Shown here in pieces: positions 47,670-57,205 of a stretch of 64,000 nt of DNA. Each line of letters starts with the position of its first letter. The first letter of the stretch is position 1. The position numbers and the translations under genes were made by a program. Origin of the DNA: Chitinophaga sp. Lineage in GTDB: Bacteria; Bacteroidota; Bacteroidia; Chitinophagales; Chitinophagaceae. The notes beneath the pieces were generated by a model. The model had not been told where the DNA came from and ran no database searches. It was given only the letters and a program-made list of their open reading frames with translations. The stretch is taken from assembly GCF_019236475.1 (NCBI RefSeq), contig NZ_JAFAIX010000012.1, forward strand, positions 1,308,619 through 1,372,618, in the 5' to 3' direction.

Positions 47670-48042
47670 GACCGTTGAGTTTGCTTTTTCTGAATTGGTC
47701 GTAATAAGGTTTAAGGTCGTCGAGACTTAAATCGAGCAGGTAAAGGTTATGGAAGAATTGAGGCAGTTCATTGGTGATAAAAGCATCTTTCTTCGCCTGC
47801 ATGATTTTTTTCACCGCATCTGGTTGAATAAAGTACCCGATACCTCTTTTATTGAAGATGATGTCCTGTTGTTGTAATAGTTCGCAGGTGCGCATCACCG
47901 TGTTGGGATTGACTTCCAGGGAGACAGCCAGTTCTCGGACTGAAGGAATTCTTTCCTCAGGGAGCCATTTGCCCAGGAGAATCTGTTCGTTTATATAGTC
48001 GGCTATCTGAATATAGATCGCCTGTGTGTCTTTGAATTCCAT
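47659..48042 (-). CDS. GntR-family regulator, YtrA type
   Basis: 127 residues: a winged helix-turn-helix (about 8-75, IPSVRELAVSLEVNPNTVMRT) and only a short C-terminal helical tail instead of a full effector domain, which is the YtrA subfamily. Such regulators usually repress ABC transporter operons that contain them. This one is the third gene of an ABC operon (ATPase, permease, GntR, membrane protein), and an inverted repeat like YtrA operators lies at the operon promoter (49744-49767). Confidence 0.93.
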   Translation of the reverse strand: MEFKDTQAIYIQIADYINEQILLGKWLPEERIPSVRELAVSLEVNPNTVMRTCELLQQQDIIFNKRGIGYFIQPDAVKKIMQAKKDAFITNELPQFFHNLYLLDLSLDDLKPYYDQFRKSKLNGHEN

Positions 48043-48053
48043 CGTATTACTTT

Positions 48054-48890
48054 TTATTGTATTTCCTTGTCAGCAATGCGGAAGTAAGCCATTGTCCAGA
48101 AAGCTGGTATCAGCAGGTATTTCCCTATGAAAATGAAGGAGGTGCCTAGCCATTCAGGAACAAAATAACCTGTTGATAGATGAGTGTTGGCGGTACTTGC
48201 ACCTGGTTCGATAAGCCCTGCCACCACGAAAGGAACACTTGCATTCCAGGACTGCAAATGACCGACAAAGAGAATATTGGTGAAGCCGAGATTAATTACC
48301 CAAATACCTGTTTGAATCAGTATAAGGACGAAGAAGATCTTCGGCAGGGCGAATTTATGAAAGAAAGTAGCGCCAAACAGGTAGAGGGAGTTCATACCCA
48401 ATACCATCAATAAATAGCTGCCAATGGTGAAAGGCCTAGGGAAAAAGCGATCCATATCCGTTGTTATCTCCGCATGTTTATAGTGTGTGGCCAGGTAAGA
48501 GAAGAACTGAACGCCAATGTAAACGCAGAGATTAAAAACTACTATTGCGGCGGTGAGCGAAATAATCAACTGGGTCAGAAATTTTTCCAGGTGAGATGCT
48601 GGTAACAAGAAGAAATCGATACTCCTTTCGGGTTTGGAAAGTTGATTGAAACTTCTGGATGCCATCAGGGCGGTAAAGGCGAGTAAAAGTGTAAGGTACA
48701 ATGGCAGTATGTCTGCCAGTTCGAAAGACGTTTTGTACGGGTTCATTGTAATTACGGCAATCAGGCCAAACAGGCAACAGGCAGCGAGAATAGCGGCTGT
48801 ACCTAGTAGGAATACCTTGTATTGGTCTATGATCTCTTTTCGAAGATAAAGGCCCATTCGGCGTAAAGAGAAAACATTATTTGGTTGCAT
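48054..48890 (-). CDS. ABC transporter membrane subunit
   Basis: 278 residues with about six hydrophobic segments and no catalytic motif. It lies 6 bases after the ABC ATPase gene and 11 bases before the GntR gene, which marks it as the membrane partner. Similar proteins occur in YtrA-controlled transporters linked to cell-wall stress; the transported compound is unknown. Confidence 0.8.
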   Translation of the reverse strand: MQPNNVFSLRRMGLYLRKEIIDQYKVFLLGTAAILAACCLFGLIAVITMNPYKTSFELADILPLYLTLLLAFTALMASRSFNQLSKPERSIDFFLLPASHLEKFLTQLIISLTAAIVVFNLCVYIGVQFFSYLATHYKHAEITTDMDRFFPRPFTIGSYLLMVLGMNSLYLFGATFFHKFALPKIFFVLILIQTGIWVINLGFTNILFVGHLQSWNASVPFVVAGLIEPGASTANTHLSTGYFVPEWLGTSFIFIGKYLLIPAFWTMAYFRIADKEIQ

Positions 48891-48896
48891 AAGGGA

Positions 48897-49730
48897 TCAA
48901 TTGAAAATTTCCTGAATAGATTGGCGGTTGGAGAGAACGGCATTGAACAATAGTTCCATATCAATTCTGCTATGTTCATGCTGTAGGTTAGGCATGACCA
49001 CGGAATGTCCGCGCAGATTGCTGTCGGCATATATTACCGGAATGGATTTGTCCAGTTGCGGAAGCACTTTAAAACTCAGTTTATCCGTTACCGTTTCCAC
49101 CGCTTCTCTGAAAATGATGCGGTGATTGTCGATGATCACGATACTATCGATCAGGTTGTCGAGGTCTCTGACCTGGTGTGTGGAGATGACAATGCATTTA
49201 TCTTCTGTCAGACACCCAGCAATCAGTTTGCGGAAAATGCTTTTGGAAGGGATATCAAGGCCGTTGGTGGGTTCGTCCATGATGAGTAGGTGGGTATTAC
49301 AAGCCAGGGCAAAGCATATCAAGAACTTTTTCTTCTGGCCGTAAGACATTTCCGTCAGTTTCTGATTAACTGGGATGTCAAACTCTTTCAGATAAGTATC
49401 GAATTCCTGTTCATTGAATTTCGGATAGAAAGCAGCTCTGGTGTTAATAAACTGTTGGATGCTGATTTTAGGGAGATAAAATTCTTCCGGTACTAGGAAT
49501 ATTTCTTGTAAGAACGAAGGGGTTCTGAACCGGGTTTCTTGGCCAAGTACTTCTACTTTCCCGCTGGTTGGGAATAGCAGCCCTGCTATTTGTTTGAGTA
49601 ATGTGGATTTCCCTGCACCGTTCTTGCCCAGAAGGCCATATATGTGGCCGGGGCCCAGTTGGAGGTTCAGGTCATCGAATAATGGCCTGCTGGGTTTGTA
49701 GCTGAATTTCAATGACTGGATGTTAATCAT
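48897..49730 (-). CDS. ABC transporter ATP-binding subunit
   Basis: 277 residues. Walker A GKNGAGKS (35-42), a degenerate signature MSYGQKKK, Walker B with catalytic Glu (LLIMDEPTNGLD) and switch His (ISTHQ). It is the first gene of the GntR operon and forms an exporter-type pair with the next gene. A promoter and a candidate operator lie directly upstream. Confidence 0.92.
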   Translation of the reverse strand: MINIQSLKFSYKPSRPLFDDLNLQLGPGHIYGLLGKNGAGKSTLLKQIAGLLFPTSGKVEVLGQETRFRTPSFLQEIFLVPEEFYLPKISIQQFINTRAAFYPKFNEQEFDTYLKEFDIPVNQKLTEMSYGQKKKFLICFALACNTHLLIMDEPTNGLDIPSKSIFRKLIAGCLTEDKCIVISTHQVRDLDNLIDSIVIIDNHRIIFREAVETVTDKLSFKVLPQLDKSIPVIYADSNLRGHSVVMPNLQHEHSRIDMELLFNAVLSNRQSIQEIFN

Positions 49731-49743
49731 ATCAGTGTGGTTT

Positions 49744-49767
49744 AGTGTACTACTTAACTAGTACACT
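49744..49767. promoter_or_regulatory. Candidate operator for the YtrA-type GntR regulator
   Basis: Perfect 9-bp arms AGTGTACTA (49744-49752) and TAGTACACT (49759-49767) are separated by 6 bases. The outer form AGTGTA-N12-TACACT is close to the AGTGTA-N13-TACACT site I recall for Bacillus subtilis YtrA. It lies at the expected transcription start of the ABC/GntR operon, so binding would block it. Confidence 0.7.
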
Positions 49768-49768
49768 G

Positions 49769-49797
49769 TAAAAGTACAATTTCTTTCCATATGGCAA
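49769..49797 (-). promoter_or_regulatory. Candidate promoter of the ABC/GntR operon
   Basis: On the minus strand TTG (49795-49797), an 18-base spacer, then TACTTTTA (49769-49776), one base off TAnnTTTG. The operator-like repeat follows at once. Confidence 0.5.
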
Positions 49798-49831
49798 AAT
49801 ATTTTTAGGGAGATGACAAGTTGGGGAAATG

Positions 49832-49868
49832 CAAAACGCCCGTCAGTGCAAGACTGGCGGGCGTTTTG
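49832..49868 (-). terminator. Terminator of glyA
   Basis: 16-base arms (49832-49847 with 49853-49868) pair with one G-T-type mismatch around a 5-nt loop and end in TTTTG on the minus strand. It lies 24 bases after the glyA stop. Confidence 0.85.
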
Positions 49869-49892
49869 TGGAAAAATTAGCTTTATTGGTTC

Positions 49893-51173
49893 TTATCCCA
49901 GTTCAGGATAGAGAGAGAATTGTTGCATGAAGGTGTTCACTTCACCACGGATTTTAGTGATAAGCGCTTCGTTATCAGCATCCATCAGCAGTTGGTCTAC
50001 CCAATCTACGATCAGCGGCATATGGTTTTCTTTCAGGCCACGGCTGGTGATAGCGGGAACGCCCATACGAATACCAGAGGTAACGAAAGCAGATTTATCA
50101 TCGAAAGGCACCATGTTTTTGTTGGTAGTGATATCTGCTTTAACGAGGGTTTGTTCTGCTTTTTTACCAGAGATGTTTTTATTGCGCAAGTCGATCAGCA
50201 TAAGGTGGTTATCGGTACCGCCAGAAACGATCTGGTAGCCTTTATCCACAAAGCTTTTCGCCATAGCCTGCGCATTTTTCTGGATTTGGTGCGCATACTC
50301 AGTGTATTCGTCGGAGAGGATCTCGAAGAAAGAAATGGCTTTAGCAGCAATTACGTGTTCGAGAGGGCCGCCTTGAATACCAGGGAATACGGCAGTATCG
50401 ATGAGGGAGCTCATCATGCGGATTTCACCTTTAGGGGTTTTCAGACCGAATGGATTTTCGAAATCTTTACCCATCAGGATCATACCACCGCGAGGTCCGC
50501 GCAGTGTTTTATGAGTAGTAGTAGTTACGAAGTGGCAGTGTGCAAAAGGTGAGTTCAGTAATCCTTTAGCGATCAGCCCTGCAGGGTGAGCGATATCGGC
50601 CATTACGAAAGCACCTACTTGATCAGCGATTTCACGGATACGTTTGTAATCCCAGTCGCGGCTGTAAGCGGAAGCACCACAAACGATCAGTTTCGGTTTT
50701 TCGCGGTTAGCGATTTCTTCCATTTTATCATATTCAATCAGGCCGGTTTCTTTGTTTACACCGTAGAAATGAGGCTGATAGAGTTTACCGGAATAGTTCA
50801 CAGAAGAACCGTGTGTCAGGTGTCCGCCCATGCTCAGGTCCAGTCCCAGGATTTTATCACCTGGCTGGAGGATAGCCAGCATAACAGCAGCATTGGCTTG
50901 TGCGCCAGAGTGAGGCTGTACGTTGGCATATTCTGCACCAAAAATCTGTTTTGCCCTGTCAATTGCCAGTTGTTCGCTCAAGTCAACAACTTCACAACCT
51001 CCATAGTATCTTCTGCCTGGATATCCTTCGGCATATTTGTTTGTCATCACATTACCCATCGCCTGCATAACTTGTAAGCTGGTAAAGTTCTCGGATGCAA
51101 TCAATTCAATGCCGTGGCGCTGACGCTCCAGCTCCTGGCGGATGATATCAAATATTTGCTGGTCTCTTTGCAT
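49893..51173 (-). CDS. glyA: Serine hydroxymethyltransferase
   Basis: 426 residues, full length. It is the PLP enzyme that moves the serine hydroxymethyl group to tetrahydrofolate, giving glycine and one-carbon units. The PLP lysine is Lys222 in TTTTHKTLRGPRGG; ELIASENF and YAEGYPGRRYYGGC are family landmarks. It stands alone with an exact Bacteroidota promoter upstream and a terminator downstream. No glycine riboswitch-like structure is seen in the short leader. Confidence 0.98.
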   Translation of the reverse strand: MQRDQQIFDIIRQELERQRHGIELIASENFTSLQVMQAMGNVMTNKYAEGYPGRRYYGGCEVVDLSEQLAIDRAKQIFGAEYANVQPHSGAQANAAVMLAILQPGDKILGLDLSMGGHLTHGSSVNYSGKLYQPHFYGVNKETGLIEYDKMEEIANREKPKLIVCGASAYSRDWDYKRIREIADQVGAFVMADIAHPAGLIAKGLLNSPFAHCHFVTTTTHKTLRGPRGGMILMGKDFENPFGLKTPKGEIRMMSSLIDTAVFPGIQGGPLEHVIAAKAISFFEILSDEYTEYAHQIQKNAQAMAKSFVDKGYQIVSGGTDNHLMLIDLRNKNISGKKAEQTLVKADITTNKNMVPFDDKSAFVTSGIRMGVPAITSRGLKENHMPLIVDWVDQLLMDADNEALITKIRGEVNTFMQQFSLYPELG

Positions 51174-51192
51174 GATGCCTTAAAATTTGACG

Positions 51193-51223
51193 CAAAGGTA
51201 GAATAAACCTGAATGAATTGCAA
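51193..51223 (-). promoter_or_regulatory. glyA promoter
   Basis: On the minus strand TTG (51221-51223), a 20-base spacer, then TACCTTTG (51193-51200). Both boxes match the Bacteroidota consensus exactly. The leader would be only about 15 bases. Confidence 0.8.
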
Positions 51224-51324
51224 TGCAGATGGGGGGATAAATTTCTATCAGTGTCACATACAATTTATACTATATTTTTATACCCGTCGATCGATCGCTA
51301 AAATTATACTATTTTCGCCCCATC

Positions 51325-52317
51325 ATGAAGGCAATAATACCTGTGGCCGGAGCAGGCACCAAACTCCGTCCACATACATATACCCAGCCCAAAGCTTTAA
51401 TTCCGCTGGCAGGTCGCACTATACTGAGTATCATTGTAGACCAGCTTGTAGAAGCAGGCATCCGCGAATTCGTGTTCGTTGTGGGGTACCTGGGAGAAAA
51501 AATCCAGCATTACGTAGAACAAAAATATCCAGACCTCACCTGTCATTTCGTGCAACAGAATAGTAGAGAGGGTACGGGTCATGCTATCTTACTGACCCAT
51601 GAAATAGTAGGCAGTGATGAAATCCTCATTGTGCTGGGAGATACTATTGTGGAATGTGATTTACAAGAGGTCATCAACTCGCCCTACTCTATGCTGGGGC
51701 TGAAAAAAGTGGATGATCCCCGTAATTTCGGTGTGGCGGAATTGGATGAACATGGCGTCATTACCAGGGTGGTGGAGAAACCGCAGATACCTAAATCCAA
51801 CCTGGCATTGGTGGGTATTTACAAGATCAAAGAAACAGATCAATTGTTTGAATGTCTGCAAACCAATATCGCCAACAAAGTGAAATCGCATGATGAATTC
51901 CAACTGACAGATGCTTTGGAATGCATGATCGAAAATGGTGTTCGGTTCAACGGTTTTAAGGTAAACAACTGGTTTGATTGTGGTCGGAAGGATACGTTGT
52001 TGGAAACAAATGCTATTCTACTTAAAAAATATAAACTCGCCAACAATCCTGTATTACCGTATGAGAATACCATCATTATCCCGCCAGTAAGTATTGGAGA
52101 AGGTTGTAATATCAAAAACTCTATCATTGGCCCTAATGTGGCCATCGGAGATAATACCGTTGTTAATTATTCCATCGTAAAAGATTCTATCATCGGATCA
52201 TTCAGTAATCTTTATGAAGTAGTACTGAAGTCTTCCTTGATAGGCAGCGATGCCAACATACGCGGACTTAGCCAGAGCCTAAATATTGGCGACAATACAG
52301 AGATTGATCTCGGCTAA
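51325..52317 (+). CDS. Sugar-phosphate nucleotidyltransferase
   Basis: 330 residues. The N-terminal nucleotidyltransferase fold has the activating loop VAGAGTKLRPHTYTQPKALIPL (GAGTKLRP holds the nucleotide), LGDTIVE for the metal aspartate and VVEKPQIP for the sugar site. The C-terminal part (about 245-330) has hexapeptide-like left-handed helix repeats (IGEGCNIKNSIIGPNVAIG). It makes an activated sugar such as dTDP- or UDP-glucose; the exact pair cannot be read. Lys rather than Arg in GTK is a small departure from the common GTR. It is followed by a flavoprotein gene 24 bases later. Confidence 0.88.
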   Translation: MKAIIPVAGAGTKLRPHTYTQPKALIPLAGRTILSIIVDQLVEAGIREFVFVVGYLGEKIQHYVEQKYPDLTCHFVQQNSREGTGHAILLTHEIVGSDEILIVLGDTIVECDLQEVINSPYSMLGLKKVDDPRNFGVAELDEHGVITRVVEKPQIPKSNLALVGIYKIKETDQLFECLQTNIANKVKSHDEFQLTDALECMIENGVRFNGFKVNNWFDCGRKDTLLETNAILLKKYKLANNPVLPYENTIIIPPVSIGEGCNIKNSIIGPNVAIGDNTVVNYSIVKDSIIGSFSNLYEVVLKSSLIGSDANIRGLSQSLNIGDNTEIDLG

Positions 52318-52341
52318 ACCTCACGATTTATCTGTTAGCTT

Positions 52342-53280
52342 ATGAACAGGATTAATACGCTTTTTAATATTCGTTATCCCATTATTCAGGCCGGTATGAT
52401 CTGGGCCAGTGGCTGGCGACTTGCCAGTGCTGTTAGTAATGCCGGTGGATTAGGATTGATTGGCTCCGGCAGCATGTACCCACATGTATTGAAAGAGCAT
52501 ATTCAAAAGTGTAAAGAGGCTACAGATAAACCTTTCGGTGTGAACGTGCCTTTGCTTTATCCGGATATCGACAAATTGATGGCGATCATCCTGGAAGAGA
52601 AGGTACCGATTGTATTCACGTCAGCAGGTAATCCTAAAACCTGGACACCTGTGCTGAAAGCGGCAGGCGTGAAAGTGGTACATGTTGTATCTAGTTCATT
52701 GTTTGCTGAAAAGAGTGAAGCTGCTGGAGTAGATGCCGTAGTAGCAGAGGGGTTTGAAGCGGGAGGCCATAACGGCCGGGAGGAAACTACTTCCATGGTA
52801 TTGATACCTGCAGTAGCTGCAAAAGTAAAAATTCCTGTAATTGCCGCGGGAGGTATTAGCTCAGGACGTGCTATGCTGGCGGCTTTTGCATTAGGCGCGG
52901 AAGGCGTACAAGTAGGTAGTCGTTTTGTAGCTACACCGGAAGCCTCTTCCCATATCAATTTCAAAAAGGCCATCCTGGATGCTCAGGAAGGGGATACCAT
53001 GTTGAGCATGAAGAAGCTCACACCAGTACGACTCATCAAAAATCACTTCTATGATGTCGTGAAAGCCGCAGAAGATAGTGGCGCAGACGTGGCCGCATTA
53101 AAAGCAATACTAGGCCGTGCCCGCGCCAAAACTGGTATGTTTGAAGGGAACCTCTCAGAAGGTGAACTGGAAATCGGCCAGGTGAGCGCGCTTATCCATG
53201 AGATCAAACCTGCAGCCGAAATAGTAGCCGACATCTGGGAGGAATTCGAAGCCGTAAGAAAACAATTTACGACTTACTGA
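52342..53280 (+). CDS. Nitronate monooxygenase / FabK-like flavoprotein
   Basis: 312 residues of the FMN-binding TIM-barrel family that includes 2-nitropropane dioxygenase and the enoyl-ACP reductase FabK. Seen: PIIQAGMIWAS at the N-terminus, the active-site-like segment EGFEAGGHNG, and the phosphate loop IAAGGISSGRAM with LGAEGVQVGSRF. It is too close to both subfamilies to separate by eye. The last 14 bases overlap the 3' end of the converging ABC permease gene (53267-53280). Confidence 0.87.
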   Translation: MNRINTLFNIRYPIIQAGMIWASGWRLASAVSNAGGLGLIGSGSMYPHVLKEHIQKCKEATDKPFGVNVPLLYPDIDKLMAIILEEKVPIVFTSAGNPKTWTPVLKAAGVKVVHVVSSSLFAEKSEAAGVDAVVAEGFEAGGHNGREETTSMVLIPAVAAKVKIPVIAAGGISSGRAMLAAFALGAEGVQVGSRFVATPEASSHINFKKAILDAQEGDTMLSMKKLTPVRLIKNHFYDVVKAAEDSGADVAALKAILGRARAKTGMFEGNLSEGELEIGQVSALIHEIKPAAEIVADIWEEFEAVRKQFTTY

Positions 53281-54559
53281 AAACCCACTTGAAAGCCTCT
53301 TTGAGTGTTATCTTCTTACCATACATCAAAATTCCAGTACGGTAAATTCTGCCGGAAAGCCAGGTAGTAAATATAAATCCTGCAATCAACAACACCATCG
53401 ATAACAACAGTTGCCAGATCGCAACGGTGCCCGGTACGCCCGCTGGGAGTCGCGCCATCATTACCAAAGGAGAACTGAATGGAATAATACTTGCCCAAAC
53501 CGCCAGCGGACTTGTAGGATCTGCTACTGCTTTTATCACAATCAGGAAGCTGATGATAATAGGAGCTGTAACCGGTAATGTCATCTGTTGTACATCAGAA
53601 GCATCTTCATTAGCGAGACTTCCAACTGCTGCAAAGAGAGAAGAGTAGAAAAGATATCCTCCCAGGAAATAGAACACAAAACAACCGATGAACAGCGGCC
53701 AGTTAATTCTAGCCATTACAAACGACACCTTTTGCATGGCTTCTGCCATTTGCGGATTGCTGCTACTTTGGCTGGCAGCATGCATTGCGTCTGGTGAAAG
53801 GAATAGCGGCATCACCATAGATAAGACTGTCAGGAGAATACCCCAGATAATGAATTGGAGAAGACCTACGGCAGCAATACCGATAATCTTACCCATCATA
53901 AGTTGAAAAGGTTTTACACTGGAAATCATTACTTCTGCAATACGACTCACTTTCTCTTCCATCACTCCTCGCATCACAGATGTACCAAACAGGAGCAGCA
54001 TTAAATAGATGATAAAACCGCTGGCATAGCCCAGGACGAAGGATGCAGCAGAACTGCCTTTCTTTTCATCTTTACTGTTACGGAAATCTACGGTAACATC
54101 GGCATGTATCGCATCCAGTTTACTTTTATCGATACCATTTACCTCCATGCGTTGTTTTTCAATGGCATCGTTGAGGTTACTGGTGAGTGCATTTTCCAGC
54201 ATAATACTGGCTTGTGCTTCGCTATAGTACTCAAATCCAGAAGGGCGGTTCAGGTCTATTGCAGGTATTAACAAAACCCCAGAATAGCCTTCTTTAGCAT
54301 AGTTTTTCTTGATACTATCTATCGGCGTATCGAGGAATTTAAAATACACATCTTTCACATCGCGGAAATGACCTTTGAAATAGCCGCTTTTATCCACTAC
54401 CGCCACTTTTTGTGTGCTACCGGAATTGCCAGCTAGGAGGGCCGGAATAATGATAATAGCCGCAAATGCTAGTGGTACCAGCAGCGTTACAATCAGGAAA
54501 GAGCGTTTACGGACGCGAGAGATAAATTCTCTTTGTATAATGAGTGAAATCTTGTTCAT
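53267..54559 (-). CDS. ABC exporter permease, NatB-like
   Basis: 430 residues: one N-terminal membrane segment (LIVTLLVPLAFAAIIIIPALLAG), an extracytoplasmic domain of about 130 residues, then about five more segments, as in ABC-2 (NatB) permeases. It lies 5 bases after the ATPase gene. NatAB-type systems export sodium or drugs, but the substrate here is unknown. Confidence 0.9.
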   Translation of the reverse strand: MNKISLIIQREFISRVRKRSFLIVTLLVPLAFAAIIIIPALLAGNSGSTQKVAVVDKSGYFKGHFRDVKDVYFKFLDTPIDSIKKNYAKEGYSGVLLIPAIDLNRPSGFEYYSEAQASIMLENALTSNLNDAIEKQRMEVNGIDKSKLDAIHADVTVDFRNSKDEKKGSSAASFVLGYASGFIIYLMLLLFGTSVMRGVMEEKVSRIAEVMISSVKPFQLMMGKIIGIAAVGLLQFIIWGILLTVLSMVMPLFLSPDAMHAASQSSSNPQMAEAMQKVSFVMARINWPLFIGCFVFYFLGGYLFYSSLFAAVGSLANEDASDVQQMTLPVTAPIIISFLIVIKAVADPTSPLAVWASIIPFSSPLVMMARLPAGVPGTVAIWQLLLSMVLLIAGFIFTTWLSGRIYRTGILMYGKKITLKEAFKWVFSKS

Positions 54560-54564
54560 AATGT

Positions 54565-55497
54565 TCAGGCAGGTTGAGGTGCAGCAAGGGTTTCAGTACG
54601 TTGTACCTGTGAGATGAATACTTCATTGATGCTTGGAAGGATCTCTTCAAAATAAGTAACAGGAATCTCCTGGTTAATAAAATGAAGGAGGATATCGTTG
54701 GTAGTACTGTCGGGATTGCGTTTCAGTACATACGCATGATCTTCTACCTTCACAATGGTGAAGTGCCAGGTAGCCATTTGTGCAGGGTTAGGTATAACGC
54801 CTACTCCTATACGAAACAGTCCTTGTTTAAAATCCTGTCGTATTTGTTTAACGCTGCCATCCAGGATCTTATGCCCTTTGTTTACCAGCATGATATGGTC
54901 ACAGATTTCTTCAACTTGTTCCATGCGATGGGTAGAGAAGATAATGGTAGTGCCCTTCTCACTAAGGTGGAAGATTTCCTGTTTGATCAGGTTGGAATTA
55001 ATGGGATCGAGGCCAGAAAATGGTTCGTCGAGGATAAGTAGTTTAGGTTCATGCAGAATTGTAGAGATGAACTGTACTTTTTGCTGCATTCCTTTACTGA
55101 GTTCATCGACTTTTTTGTTTGCCCAACTGTGGAGTTCAAATTTGTCGAACCAGTATTTGATTTTGGCTTGGGCAGTTTTCTTATCGAGACCCTTTAATTG
55201 TGCGAGGTAGAGTACTTGTTCGCCTACCATCATTTTTTTGTAGAGGCCTCTTTCTTCCGGCATATAACCGATGTACTGGAGGTCCATCATAGGGTCAAAG
55301 GGTTTGCCGTTAAGCAGGATATCACCGGAGTCGGGATGGAAGATACCGGTGATCATGCGAAGGAGAGTTGTCTTTCCTGCGCCGTTGGGGCCGAGTAGGC
55401 CAAATATGCTACCCTGGGCGATGTTGAAGCTGATATCATCAACTGCTTTATGGGTGGCATAGTATTTTTTCAGGTGTTGTACTTCCAGGAGGTTCAT
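54565..55497 (-). CDS. ABC exporter ATP-binding protein, NatA-like
   Basis: 310 residues. Walker A GPNGAGKTT, signature LSKGMQQK, Walker B LLILDEPFSGLDP and switch His (FSTHRM), then an extra C-terminal domain (about 225-310) typical of NatA-type subunits. It pairs with the permease gene that follows. Confidence 0.93.
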   Translation of the reverse strand: MNLLEVQHLKKYYATHKAVDDISFNIAQGSIFGLLGPNGAGKTTLLRMITGIFHPDSGDILLNGKPFDPMMDLQYIGYMPEERGLYKKMMVGEQVLYLAQLKGLDKKTAQAKIKYWFDKFELHSWANKKVDELSKGMQQKVQFISTILHEPKLLILDEPFSGLDPINSNLIKQEIFHLSEKGTTIIFSTHRMEQVEEICDHIMLVNKGHKILDGSVKQIRQDFKQGLFRIGVGVIPNPAQMATWHFTIVKVEDHAYVLKRNPDSTTNDILLHFINQEIPVTYFEEILPSINEVFISQVQRTETLAAPQPA

Positions 55498-55550
55498 GAT
55501 GAAATTTAATCATAAATCATGAAAATCCTCCTGGAGTAGCTGGAAAATGT

Positions 55551-57113
55551 TTAAGAAGTTAATCTGGCCGCAATCATGGCAGCAACGCGTTCTCCATCCA
55601 TCGCGGCAGAAACGATACCACCAGCATAACCGGCGCCTTCGCCACAAGGGTAGAGACCTTTCACCTGTGGATGTTCCAGGGTATCATTTTCCCTAGGAAT
55701 ACGGACAGGAGAAGAAGTACGGGATTCAGTGGCTACCAGCACCGCATCGGCAGTATAATATCCTTTCATTTTTTTGCCAAATGCTTTGAAAGCTCCTGCT
55801 AGTCGGGTATGTACAGTAGCGGGTAGTACTTCTCGGAGATTGACGCTATTGAGGCCAGGAACGTAAGAGCATTCTGGCAGTGAAGCAGATACTTTACCAT
55901 TCACAAAGTCCGTCATACGTTGTGCTGGCGCTACAAATTTGCCACCACCTGCATTGAAAGCAGCTATTTCCACTTCACGTTGGTAGTACATAGCAGCGAG
56001 GTTGCCTTTATCGGCAAACGGCTGAAAGTCGGATGCCTCAATACTTACCACCATACCTGAATTCGCGAAGGGGTTATTTCTTTTGGAGGGCGACCATCCA
56101 TTGACCACCAGTTCACCTGGATCGGTGGATGCAGGTGCAATGATACCACCTGGGCACATACAGAAAGAGAATACGCCGCGGCCATCTACTTGTTCTACGA
56201 GGCTATAGCTGGCAGGAGGCAGGTATTCGCCTCTTAATGCGCAATGGTATTGAGCGCTGTCGATCAGTTCCTGAGGATGTTCCACGCGAACGCCCAGAGC
56301 AAAAGGTTTTGCTTCCAGGAGAATATGTTGCTGATCGAGCATGATAAATATATCGCGGGCGGAGTGGCCGGTGGCGAGGATCAGGTGTTGTCCGTTGAAA
56401 TAGGCGCCACTAGCGGTTTTTACGCCTTTTATCTGACCATCCTGGATATCTATATGATTAATACGTTGATCGAAGTGAACTTCCCCACCACATTGAATGA
56501 TTTGTTCCCGCATAGCGGTAATGATATGTGGTAGTTTGTTGGTACCGATGTGGGGATGTGCATCGATGCCGATTTTTTCATCTGCTCCGAACTGGATAAA
56601 GATATTAAGGATACGATTGATATCGCCGCGTTTATTGGATCGGGTATATAATTTACCATCCGAGTAAGTACCAGCGCCACCTTCACCAAAGCAGTAGTTG
56701 GAGTCGGGGTTGACGATACCTGTTTTATTGAGTGCGGCAAGGTCTCTTCTGCGGGCGCGTACATCTTTACCGCGTTCGATGATGACTGGTTTGATACCAG
56801 CTTCCAGGAGTCGTAATGCAGCAAAGAGTCCTGCAGGGCCAGCGCCGGCGATCAGCACAGCGGGGGCATTAGCGGGGAGTTCTTTGTATACAAAGGCATT
56901 GTGTTCATTTTTGTGAAATGGTTCATTCACAAAAACCTGGATGGTGAGGATGAAGTAAACCTGTCTGGAACGGGCGTCAATAGAGCGTTTGAGCAGGTTA
57001 TATCCCGTAATGGATTTAGCGGGGATGCTGAGAGCGGCGGCGGCGGCATTAGTAATAGCGGCGGGAGCAGCGGCTTCGGCTGGCAGTAATTTTACAGATA
57101 TTTGATGAATCAT
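55551..57113 (-). CDS. FAD-dependent dehydrogenase of the COG2509 type
   Basis: 520 residues. An N-terminal region of about 80 residues precedes the FAD site GAGPAG (90-95); the second dinucleotide-like stretch LILATGHSARD and the C-terminal YPCGEGAGYAGGIVSAAMDG match uncharacterised FAD-dependent dehydrogenases. It has no signal peptide. The electron acceptor and substrate are unknown. It stands alone between a terminator-like hairpin at 57137 and the ABC exporter genes. Confidence 0.88.
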   Translation of the reverse strand: MIHQISVKLLPAEAAAPAAITNAAAAALSIPAKSITGYNLLKRSIDARSRQVYFILTIQVFVNEPFHKNEHNAFVYKELPANAPAVLIAGAGPAGLFAALRLLEAGIKPVIIERGKDVRARRRDLAALNKTGIVNPDSNYCFGEGGAGTYSDGKLYTRSNKRGDINRILNIFIQFGADEKIGIDAHPHIGTNKLPHIITAMREQIIQCGGEVHFDQRINHIDIQDGQIKGVKTASGAYFNGQHLILATGHSARDIFIMLDQQHILLEAKPFALGVRVEHPQELIDSAQYHCALRGEYLPPASYSLVEQVDGRGVFSFCMCPGGIIAPASTDPGELVVNGWSPSKRNNPFANSGMVVSIEASDFQPFADKGNLAAMYYQREVEIAAFNAGGGKFVAPAQRMTDFVNGKVSASLPECSYVPGLNSVNLREVLPATVHTRLAGAFKAFGKKMKGYYTADAVLVATESRTSSPVRIPRENDTLEHPQVKGLYPCGEGAGYAGGIVSAAMDGERVAAMIAARLTS

Positions 57114-57136
57114 GTTAGGTAGTTATCCTAAAGAAA

Positions 57137-57186
57137 TACGGATTTGGAGAGTTCCGGTTTAAGCCGGTGGACTCTTCAAATCCGTA
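57137..57186 (-). terminator. Terminator-like hairpin after the DUF3127 gene
   Basis: 16-base arms (57137-57152 with 57171-57186) pair with one G-T-type mismatch, and the 18-base loop has its own small CCGG stem. It lies 20 bases after the DUF3127 stop. Confidence 0.7.
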
Positions 57187-57205
57187 AGTTATTAATGGTA
57201 ATTTC

